This document shows, one piece after another, positions 1-6,085 of a DNA stretch of 22,903 nt. The notes below the pieces were generated by a model. It ran no database searches. It was not told where the DNA came from and saw nothing but the letters and a program-made list of their open reading frames with translations. Within the stretch, counting starts at the first letter, position 1. Each line of letters opens with the position of its first letter. Location: assembly GCA_041571575.1 (NCBI GenBank), contig JBFFTZ010000003.1:1-22903 (forward strand), in the 5' to 3' direction. Position numbers and translations under genes: made by a program. The DNA comes from CAKZML01 sp041571575 (GTDB taxonomy: Bacteria; Pseudomonadota; Gammaproteobacteria; Steroidobacterales; BM003).

Positions 1-33
1 CGGTATCAATCACACCCGGGCGGAATTCCGAAT

Positions 34-1602
34 ATGGACTGGCAAAGCTTCAGCAAGCACTACTACTCATTCCCCAATCTTCAATTTGCCATGGACCTGT
101 CTTGCCTGGGCATGGATGAGACCTGGATGAATTCCATGGCTCCGGCGATCGAAAACGCCGTGCTGGAAATGAAGGCGCTGGAAGGAGGCGCCATTGCCAA
201 TGTAGACGAGCAACGCATGGTGGGGCACTACTGGTTGCGAGCTCCGGAACTTGCGCCGGATGAACAATTGGCCCAGGCCATTCGTGATGATCTGATGCAT
301 GTGCTGGCGCTTTCCGAGAAGGTTCTTACGGGCAACTGCCTGACCCCTGGCGGCAAGCCATTCAAACGGCTTCTGCTGGTAGGTATTGGCGGTTCCGCCC
401 TGGGTCCCCAGTTCGTTTCGGCGGCCCTGGCGGAGACCGGTTGCCTCCCGATCTCCTTCCTGGACAACACGGATCCGGATGGCATCAAGCGCGTCCTGGA
501 CGGCATTTCGCAAGATCTGGGACAGACCTTGGTAATGGTTATCAGTAAATCCGGCGGAACTCCGGAGACTCGCAACGGGATGCTCGAAGTGCGAGCCAGG
601 TTCGACGCTGCCGGCCACGATTTCCCCGGTCAGGCCGTGGCGGTCACCGGCGTTGGCAGCGCCCTTGAGGCCTTGGCCAAGCAAGAGGGTTGGCTGGATA
701 TCCTGCACATGTACGACTGGATAGGGGGCCGCACATCGGAGGTCTCAGCGGTCGGATTGTTGCCCGCCGCGCTCCAGGGCATTGATATTCGCGCGATGCT
801 TTCGGGGGCCCGGGAAATGGATGCGGCGACCCGACGTGCCGATCCGGGCCAGAACCCCGCAATGTTGCTGGCGCTTGCCTGGTACAAGGCAGGGAACGGC
901 CGTGGGGAACGCAATATGGTGGTTCTTCCCTACAAGGATCGGCTGCAGCTATTCAGTCGTTACCTGCAGCAGCTGGTGATGGAATCCCTGGGCAAGGACG
1001 TTGACCGCAAGGGCAATACCGTTCACCAGGGCATCACCGTTTATGGCAACAAGGGTTCCACGGACCAGCACGCCTACGTGCAGCAACTGCGGGATGGGCC
1101 GGCTGACTTTTTTGCTACCTTTATCGAGGTCCTGGATGATGGCGTGGATCAGCCGTTGGAGGTGAAGCCCGGAGTGTATTCCGGAGACTATCTGTACGGC
1201 TTCCTTCGCGGTACTCGAAGAGCGTTGTCAGACACGGGTCGGGCAAGCCTGGTCCTGACCCTGGACGCCCTGAATGCCAAGTCCCTGGGCGGAATGGTGG
1301 CCTTGTACGAAAGGGCGGTCGGCCTGTACGCCTCGTTGATTGACGTGAATGCCTATCACCAGCCGGGAGTGGAGGCGGGCAAAAAGGCGGCAGAGGAAAT
1401 CCTAAGTCTGCAGTCACGTGTGATGCGAGCCTTGTCGGAAGCCGGTGAGCCAATAGTTCTGACGGAGCTGGCATCGCTGGTGGGTGCCCAGGACACGGTG
1501 GAAGAGGTGTACTGCCTGCTGCGTCGGTTGGCCGCCAATGGGCGAATCAGTCTTGGTGAGGCCCCTGGTGATGACGGTGAACCTGTTGCCTCAGCCCTGT
1601 AG
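34..1602 (+). CDS. pgi: glucose-6-phosphate isomerase
   Basis: Cytosolic enzyme interconverting glucose 6-phosphate and fructose 6-phosphate. Family landmarks are visible in order: sugar-phosphate loop GIGGSALG (residues 117-124), SKSGGTPET (171-179), a signature-1 region DWIGGRTSEVS (228-238), the catalytic Glu in MESLGKD (E317), a His in DQHAYVQ (H346) and signature 2 YHQPGVEAGK (441-450). The usual aromatic after GGR is Thr here, so this is not the classic E. coli-type sequence. The length of 522 aa suits the longer bacterial subgroup whose N-terminus carries a GHYWLR motif. Residues of about 475-507 look like a small winged-helix-type tail. The reading frame stays open to the left edge, but ATG 34 with GGCGGA 9 nt upstream is a reasonable start; a start outside the window cannot be excluded. 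The 3' end overlaps the convergent c-di-GMP gene by 12 bp. Confidence 0.95.
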   Translation: MDWQSFSKHYYSFPNLQFAMDLSCLGMDETWMNSMAPAIENAVLEMKALEGGAIANVDEQRMVGHYWLRAPELAPDEQLAQAIRDDLMHVLALSEKVLTGNCLTPGGKPFKRLLLVGIGGSALGPQFVSAALAETGCLPISFLDNTDPDGIKRVLDGISQDLGQTLVMVISKSGGTPETRNGMLEVRARFDAAGHDFPGQAVAVTGVGSALEALAKQEGWLDILHMYDWIGGRTSEVSAVGLLPAALQGIDIRAMLSGAREMDAATRRADPGQNPAMLLALAWYKAGNGRGERNMVVLPYKDRLQLFSRYLQQLVMESLGKDVDRKGNTVHQGITVYGNKGSTDQHAYVQQLRDGPADFFATFIEVLDDGVDQPLEVKPGVYSGDYLYGFLRGTRRALSDTGRASLVLTLDALNAKSLGGMVALYERAVGLYASLIDVNAYHQPGVEAGKKAAEEILSLQSRVMRALSEAGEPIVLTELASLVGAQDTVEEVYCLLRRLAANGRISLGEAPGDDGEPVASAL

Positions 1603-4074
1603 TCCGGCGGCCTTGCTCGCGACAAACAGTTCACTGTGGAGGCCCTGGCCCCGGGTTTCCGCCTTGAGCAAACCCAGGTAGCGATCAGCGCTGATGGCCG
1701 GTCCCAGCAAGTGTCCCTGCACGTAATGGCAGCGCTTTCTGCGCAGCAGGTTAAATTGTTGTTCGGTTTCCACGCCTTCGGCCACCACATCCATGCGCAG
1801 GCTTCGTCCCATTTCGATGATCGTGCTGACGATGGTCGCATCGTCCGGGTCCACATCAGCATCCCGAACGAAAGACCGGTCAATTTTCAGCGTGCCGATG
1901 GGGAATTGCTGCAGGGCGCTTAGGGAGGAGTATCCGGTTCCGAAATCGTCAATAGACAGGTGTATGCCCATTTCGTAAAGCTCATTCAGAATCTTCAGAG
2001 CGCCTTTGGGATCATCCATCAAGGTGGATTCTGTGATCTCGAATTCGAAACAGGTGGGTGACACGCCGTGGTTGCGGAAAATAGCCGCCACCCGCTTGGC
2101 CAGGTCCTTTTGTTTAAGCTGGCGGAGCGACAGGTTTATTGCAATGCGTCCCGGGTTGGGAACAGTGGCTCTCCAGTTCTGGAAGTCCTCGCAGGCCTTA
2201 TTTAGCACCCAGTCGCCAAGTGCCAGGATAAGACTGCTTTCCTCGGCCATGGGAATGAAGTTTCCGGGCGGGATTTCGCCGTGGCCGGGCAACTGCCAGC
2301 GCATCAGCGCTTCCGCACCGACGATACGCCCATCGTTCACATCCACCTTGGGCTGGTAGCGCAGTACAAATTCATCTCGCTGCAAGGCCCGCCTGAGTTT
2401 CGCCTTCAGCATGAGCTGTTCTGCCGAATCCGCGTTTAACTCGGGACGGTAGAAATCGAAAGCATGCCCACCCTGCTTTTTCACAAAAAGCATGGCCGCG
2501 TCCGCGTTACGGATCATGTCGATGACATTGCCGGCATCTCCCGGGAACAGGGCAATTCCGATACTGCAAGACAGGTCGATTTCCCTTTTTTGGAAGTGCA
2601 GGGGGCGGGAGATTTCTGCCAGCAGCATTTTTGCCACCATGCTCGCGTATTCGCGGCACGACGGAATATCTGCCTGTTCCTCGAGCAGGATTCCGAATTC
2701 GTCACCGGCGAGTCGTCCCACTACGGTTGATTCCGGAAGTGAGCGAGTGATCCGCTCAGAAACGGTTTCCAGGCTACGGTCTCCCGAGAGGTGGCCGAAA
2801 CGGTCGTTGATTTCCTTGAAGCGATCCAGGTCCAGTGACAGCATCGCAACGCAATGATCAGCGCGACGCGCCCGGGAAAGGGCGCGCTGCATAAGGTGCT
2901 GGAACTGCATACGATTCGGGACCCGGGTGAGCGCGTCATACCGAGCAAGATACCGGATACGTTTTTCGGCGCGCTTTTGTTCGCTTATATTTCTTGCCAC
3001 CAGGATGTAACCCTGGTCCTGGGGTTGCTCAGAGGAAATTGCCGAACCCGACAGCGAGACCGGGATTTCGCGTCCGTCACCAGCGAGGAATACCGACTCG
3101 CCCCTGCCGCTTGATAACAAGTCCATGGAAAATTCCGAACGAGCGCTGTCAGCAAAAAGATCACGGATATGGGTGTCTTGTAATGCCTCGCTAGTCCGCT
3201 CAAGCAATTCGCAGGCACCCTTGTTGCAGCGCCTGATAACACCGTCCGGGGAGGTTACCAACACCGCGTCGTTCATGCTGTTGAGAACCAGGTCCAGGTA
3301 GTCCCTGGAAATTGTGGTTTGCTTCAAGGTTTCACGCATGGCCCGCAGGGCATCTGCCAGTTCACCTACTTCATCTTCGCTGCTTACATCCAGGGGAGTT
3401 TTCAGGTCGCCTTTTCCTACCCGGTCTGCGAATTTTCCCATCTCGCTGATCGGGCCGGTTATTTTCCTGGCGAAAATCCACGCTACGGCCATCGCCAGCA
3501 GAATAATCACTACCAGGCCCAGGCCCAGTGCAAGGGCCGCTTCCGACCAACCTTGTTTGACTTCAGCATCAACGGCGGCTATGCCGGCATTGGCCGCCTT
3601 TGAGGGGTCCGTCAGGTGGGCGACTAACCAACCCGCGGGAGAGTTGGCCCGGGACAACGGAATGGAAATCGTCTCGTCGGAGCTCTGCGCCTTGATGTTT
3701 GCGCCGGCAACGGCCGGGGCCTCTCCGGGCATCGGGCCGGCCGCGGCCAGTTGCGTGCCTGATGCATCGTAGAGCTCCAGGCGTACGATCTGGTTGCCGC
3801 CGTGCCGTGCCAGTAATTGATCCAGCTTGGCCGGAATATTTTCCAGACTCTCAAGGCGGGCAATTTGATCGGCGATCAGGGTCGTCTGATTCAGCTGCTG
3901 TTCCTGGGTTAACTGTATGCTTTGTTCGATCAGGCTGGTTTTGGCCAGTTGCCCAAGTTGGTTCGATGAGTGCTGATATGTCAGTAGCAGACCGACGCCC
4001 AATATGCTGCCCAGGCCCAGGGAGAGGGCTAATGAAAGGGCGATAAAAACATGGCTTATGCGTTTGATACTCAC
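1591..4074 (-). CDS. membrane HAMP-PAS-GGDEF-EAL c-di-GMP turnover protein
   Basis: Inner-membrane sensor that makes and/or breaks cyclic di-GMP. Layout of the 827 aa: TM1 (about 8-33), periplasmic sensor region (about 35-175), TM2 (about 179-202), HAMP (about 203-250), PAS (about 255-365), GGDEF (about 375-540) and EAL (about 555-800). The GGDEF signature reads AGDEF (456-460). The RxxD inhibitory site expected five residues before it is absent (PEST stands there). The EAL half looks fully equipped: EAL (588-590), NLSLRQ, ITEST, DDFGTGYSSL, LKIDRSF, AEGVE and the QG of YVQGHLLGP. I therefore expect phosphodiesterase activity; cyclase activity is uncertain, because some AGDEF proteins are active. 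The start is GTG (4074-4072). Its 3' end lies antisense to the end of pgi. Confidence 0.93.
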   Translation of the reverse strand: MSIKRISHVFIALSLALSLGLGSILGVGLLLTYQHSSNQLGQLAKTSLIEQSIQLTQEQQLNQTTLIADQIARLESLENIPAKLDQLLARHGGNQIVRLELYDASGTQLAAAGPMPGEAPAVAGANIKAQSSDETISIPLSRANSPAGWLVAHLTDPSKAANAGIAAVDAEVKQGWSEAALALGLGLVVIILLAMAVAWIFARKITGPISEMGKFADRVGKGDLKTPLDVSSEDEVGELADALRAMRETLKQTTISRDYLDLVLNSMNDAVLVTSPDGVIRRCNKGACELLERTSEALQDTHIRDLFADSARSEFSMDLLSSGRGESVFLAGDGREIPVSLSGSAISSEQPQDQGYILVARNISEQKRAEKRIRYLARYDALTRVPNRMQFQHLMQRALSRARRADHCVAMLSLDLDRFKEINDRFGHLSGDRSLETVSERITRSLPESTVVGRLAGDEFGILLEEQADIPSCREYASMVAKMLLAEISRPLHFQKREIDLSCSIGIALFPGDAGNVIDMIRNADAAMLFVKKQGGHAFDFYRPELNADSAEQLMLKAKLRRALQRDEFVLRYQPKVDVNDGRIVGAEALMRWQLPGHGEIPPGNFIPMAEESSLILALGDWVLNKACEDFQNWRATVPNPGRIAINLSLRQLKQKDLAKRVAAIFRNHGVSPTCFEFEITESTLMDDPKGALKILNELYEMGIHLSIDDFGTGYSSLSALQQFPIGTLKIDRSFVRDADVDPDDATIVSTIIEMGRSLRMDVVAEGVETEQQFNLLRRKRCHYVQGHLLGPAISADRYLGLLKAETRGQGLHSELFVASKAAGLQG

Positions 4075-4352
4075 GACGTTCGCTGGGTGCCCCTCTTGCG
4101 GTATCAGAACGCGGATTTCCCGGATTTATGCGGCTTGTGGCGCTGGTGAACATTCCGCATACTTGCCAGGCAACCCGGTGCGATAGAATCGATCACGCAA
4201 GTTGCTGAATAATATATCGTTATTTTTATGGTCTACTCTTTTTCAAAATAAATATACACCAGTTTCCCGGCGCTTGTAGGGATTTTGCCCTTGCTTCTGG
4301 TAACCGAACATCTAGGTTGCCGGGGCCAACCGGGTAATTGACGAGGTTAGAT
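4075..4352. other. divergent intergenic region with AT-rich segment
   Basis: About 280 bp separates the divergent c-di-GMP regulator and DoxX-like genes and must hold both start signals. The stretch 4200-4260 is clearly AT-rich against its GC-rich surroundings. It contains an imperfect inverted repeat, AATAA-N7-TTATT, at 4208-4224, which could be an operator or simply part of promoter DNA. I could not assign convincing -35/-10 pairs on either strand. Confidence 0.4.
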
Positions 4353-4712
4353 ATGATTTCCAGACAGAGCTGGATGGCTCTGGCCGGTGGGCTTCTCAGC
4401 GTGTTGCTCAGCGTGGCGTTTGTCAGTTCGGGCCTGCCCAAATTGATGAATGAAGAGGTCGCGGCGATCGAGTTCGCAGTATGGGGTTTCCCGCAATGGT
4501 CGCTATATGTGGTCGGCGGGACTGAGTTGCTGGGAGCCCTGGCGATACTGCACAGACGGACCCTGCGATGGGGAGTTCTCTTGCTGGCTTGCGTGATTTT
4601 CGGCGGCATAGCCACTCACGTGCGCTTTGGTGAATGGGAAGCGTTGCAGCAGTCGCTGGCATTTGCCGTCATTCTGGCCGCGGTAGCCTGGTGGCCCCGC
4701 AGTCCTTCCTGA
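4353..4712 (+). CDS. DoxX-like small membrane protein
   Basis: A 119-aa integral membrane protein of the DoxX/MauE-like four-helix type. Four hydrophobic segments fill nearly the whole chain. The first is followed by the family-like SSGLPKLMN, and the second carries GFPQWSLYVVGGTELLGALA, close to the DoxX pattern of an amphipathic stretch followed by a Gly/Glu-rich helix. Members are loosely linked to quinone or redox chemistry and oxidative stress, but no activity can be assigned here. I chose ATG 4353 because GAGG lies about 9 nt upstream. An in-frame TTG at 4338 would add five residues but has no better ribosome site. No partner gene is adjacent on this strand; transcription would run towards the terminator at 4982-5019. 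Confidence 0.8.
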   Translation: MISRQSWMALAGGLLSVLLSVAFVSSGLPKLMNEEVAAIEFAVWGFPQWSLYVVGGTELLGALAILHRRTLRWGVLLLACVIFGGIATHVRFGEWEALQQSLAFAVILAAVAWWPRSPS

Positions 4713-4735
4713 GCCTTGTTATCCTGCTGAAGGGG

Positions 4736-4800
4736 TGACACGGGAGGTCAGTTTAGTCGGGTTTTTGCGACGAAGGTGACGGTGGAGGGCAGGTACTGAC
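4736..4800 (+). promoter_or_regulatory. possible enhancer (activator) region for the sigma-54 promoter
   Basis: Three TGAC elements stand at 4736-4739, 4777-4780 and 4797-4800; the last two are both TGACGG. Their starts are 41 and 20 bp apart, close to whole helical turns. The first also forms TGAC-N7-GTCA with 4747-4750. They lie about 70-135 bp upstream of the -24 element, the usual distance for bacterial enhancer-binding protein sites. This is pattern only; I do not recognise a known NtrC, CbrB or LuxO site. Confidence 0.25.
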
Positions 4801-4867
4801 GGTTCCGGGTGCGCTTTTTTCGGGACATTTTGTACCATTCCAACCAACAAACAACGACTTGCCGATT

Positions 4868-4884
4868 CTGGCACAAAGGTTGCA
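4868..4884 (+). promoter_or_regulatory. sigma-54 (RpoN) -24/-12 promoter
   Basis: The sequence CTGGCACAAAGGTTGCA matches the sigma-54 consensus (YTGGCACGRNNNTTGCW) at the -24 TGGCAC and the -12 TTGCA, with exactly the required spacing. The only departure is A for G after TGGCAC. Predicted transcription starts near 4895 and runs rightwards. No protein gene lies in that direction before a terminator about 125 bp later, so the likely product is a small RNA. Transcription would need RpoN and an enhancer-binding activator. Confidence 0.72.
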
Positions 4885-4894
4885 TTTCTATTGC

Positions 4895-5019
4895 TTAAGT
4901 CCAGCCGGCGGTTCCCCCCAGCGGCCGATTGAGACTCAGAAATTTGAATGCTCTTATTGGTTTCGAGTCATTCACATCCTGCGCCGCAGCTTCTTCCCCC
5001 AGAACTGCGGCGTTTTTTT
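4895..5019 (+). ncRNA. candidate sigma-54-dependent small RNA of about 125 nt
   Basis: The transcript is defined by the sigma-54 promoter on the left and a strong intrinsic terminator on the right. No convincing coding frame lies between. Three structures can be drawn. The first is a short GCCG/CGGC stem (4904-4907 with 4922-4925) whose loop holds six C residues. The second is TGAATG-CTC (4945-4953) pairing with GAG-(T)-CATTCA (4965-4974). The third is the terminator hairpin, with loop TCCCCC. The motif TTCCCCC(C)AG occurs twice (4912-4921 and 4994-5002), each time mostly in a loop, so it could act as a seed against G-rich ribosome binding sites. It lacks the repeated A-rich motifs of CrcZ and the GGA motifs of RsmY/Z, and I do not see the Qrr core. 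The 5' end is predicted from the promoter and may be off by a few nt. Confidence 0.6.
4982..5019 (+). terminator. Rho-independent terminator
   Basis: The stem CGCCGCAG (4982-4989) pairs perfectly with CTGCGGCG (5005-5012). It is extended past a bulged C by TTCT/AGAA, and the loop is TCCCCC. Seven T residues (5013-5019) follow on the plus strand. There is no T-tract on the minus-strand side, so the terminator works rightwards only. It ends the candidate small RNA and any readthrough from the DoxX-like gene. The T-tract overlaps the stop codon of the convergent secreted-protein gene. Confidence 0.88.
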
Positions 5020-5830
5020 ATTTTCCAATTGCTAATCCGATGCCAGGTTCTTTTTGGGAGTATCCCTTGGGAGGGAGAAAGTCCTGCTCGGAAGTGTTCC
5101 GGGGGCGTGAGTCGAGAATCCGGGTTTCACTGGTCAGCTTGCCGTCCTTGAAGCGCCGGCTGATCATGGGCAGTCCGCCTGAGGGCACCATCTCGGGCAA
5201 CAGGTTTTCCGGAATGGGGAGTACGCCACTGCGGTTAAGTTGGCCTATGACATCTTGGTAAAAGCGGCTGGCGTCTTTAAAGACGGCACCCAAATCCTCT
5301 CCGCCGTGTATATCGGCGGTGGGCCCAATGCAGTTTTCCTGGGCAAGTTTTTCCGCGCGATAGACCCGCAGCCACTGGCACTGCTCTCCCAAAGCGCTGG
5401 TTCCAGTCTTGCCGCTTTCAACCACCCTGATGCTGTCACTTGTGGGCTGGTCAGATAAGTCCACTACGCCGCCCAGCATGCCGGCAATCCACTCCCTCTG
5501 ATCTTCGGGCAGGCTGGAGAGTTGCTCGCGTATCTCCCGGGCCAGGGGATCGATGGTGGCGGCAATCGATTCGGCAGCCTGTTGGTCGAGTACGGTATAC
5601 CAGCTGTCGACATGATTGATCAGGATCAGGCTGGATGTGCCACCCTCAAAGATAAGACTGCGTTCCGGATTGATGTTCATGCGCAGTCGATTCCCTTCAA
5701 CCAGCATCTCGCCACGATAGCGGCCGCTCTCCGTGGAAAGCTCACCCCGTGATTCGATTTCAACCAGGGTGCCGGCCTGAACTCCGGTGCTGGCTAGTAA
5801 AGCCAGGGCAATTAATGAGGTTCTTGTCAT
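5018..5830 (-). CDS. secreted protein of unknown function
   Basis: A 270-aa protein I do not recognise. Residues 1-19 form a clear Sec signal peptide (Lys/Arg-poor start MTRTSLIALALLASTGVQA, cleavage after VQA), so the mature protein is probably periplasmic. The first mature part, from GTLVEIESRG to about residue 80, alternates short polar and hydrophobic strands, with phrases such as GEMLVEGNRLRMNI and SLILINHVDSWYTVLD. That resembles beta-rich periplasmic domains such as the DUF4412 type, but this is only an impression. The middle is helical and acidic. Two cysteines (in GEQCQW and QENCIG) could form a disulfide. No transmembrane helix follows the signal. No clear Shine-Dalgarno precedes the ATG. 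The stop codon lies inside the T-tract of the convergent terminator, and no terminator of its own is visible. Confidence 0.75.
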   Translation of the reverse strand: MTRTSLIALALLASTGVQAGTLVEIESRGELSTESGRYRGEMLVEGNRLRMNINPERSLIFEGGTSSLILINHVDSWYTVLDQQAAESIAATIDPLAREIREQLSSLPEDQREWIAGMLGGVVDLSDQPTSDSIRVVESGKTGTSALGEQCQWLRVYRAEKLAQENCIGPTADIHGGEDLGAVFKDASRFYQDVIGQLNRSGVLPIPENLLPEMVPSGGLPMISRRFKDGKLTSETRILDSRPRNTSEQDFLPPKGYSQKEPGIGLAIGK

Positions 5831-5917
5831 GGGGTGTTTATCGCTAGTAGGCCTGGCCGATACGGTGAGCTGGTGGATGTAGCGCAGATCATTGGGTAGA
5901 AATCCTGCGCGGTCAAC

Positions 5918-5923
5918 ATTATA
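5918..5923 (-). promoter_or_regulatory. candidate -10 box for the secreted-protein gene
   Basis: The minus strand reads TATAAT here, a perfect sigma-70 -10 hexamer about 90 bp upstream of the ATG at 5830. No good -35 hexamer stands 16-18 bp upstream, so an activator or an alternative sigma may be involved. Confidence 0.35.
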
Positions 5924-5962
5924 CGAATGCAGACAGTGCGGGGTGAGGTTTATAAATAGCGG

Positions 5963-5968
5963 TATAAT
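5963..5968 (+). promoter_or_regulatory. candidate -10 box for gshA
   Basis: The plus strand reads TATAAT here, inside a short inverted repeat GCGG-N8-CCGC, about 115 bp upstream of the gshA start. A matching -35 is not evident. The inverted repeat around the box could be an operator, but it is short. Confidence 0.35.
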
Positions 5969-6071
5969 CGCCGCATGGTGTCAGTATATGTGGTGCCTGG
6001 GATGCCGGAAGTTCTGGAAAACGGGCGGTGACAGGCCCGTTGAGCGCTGTGTTTTGGACGGTGGTGATTAC

Positions 6072-6078
6072 AAAGGAG
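6072..6078 (+). promoter_or_regulatory. ribosome binding site deciding the gshA GTG start
   Basis: AAAGGAG lies seven bases before GTG 6086. No ATG in this frame lies close enough downstream to compete, so GTG is the start. Confidence 0.85.
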
Positions 6079-6085
6079 CGGCCAG

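Noticed and set aside
4208..4224. AATAA-N7-TTATT inverted repeat as a Fur box
   Set aside because: It only loosely resembles the GATAAT-based Fur consensus and lies in a generally AT-rich stretch where such repeats arise by chance.
4338..4352. TTG start adding five residues to the DoxX-like protein
   Set aside because: The ATG at 4353 has a better placed GAGG, and the extra residues add nothing recognisable.
4895..5019. Small RNA as a CrcZ, RsmY/Z or Qrr homolog
   Set aside because: No repeated AANAANAA motifs, no GGA loops and no recognisable Qrr core in the predicted transcript. The A-rich stretch at 4840-4856 lies upstream of the promoter.
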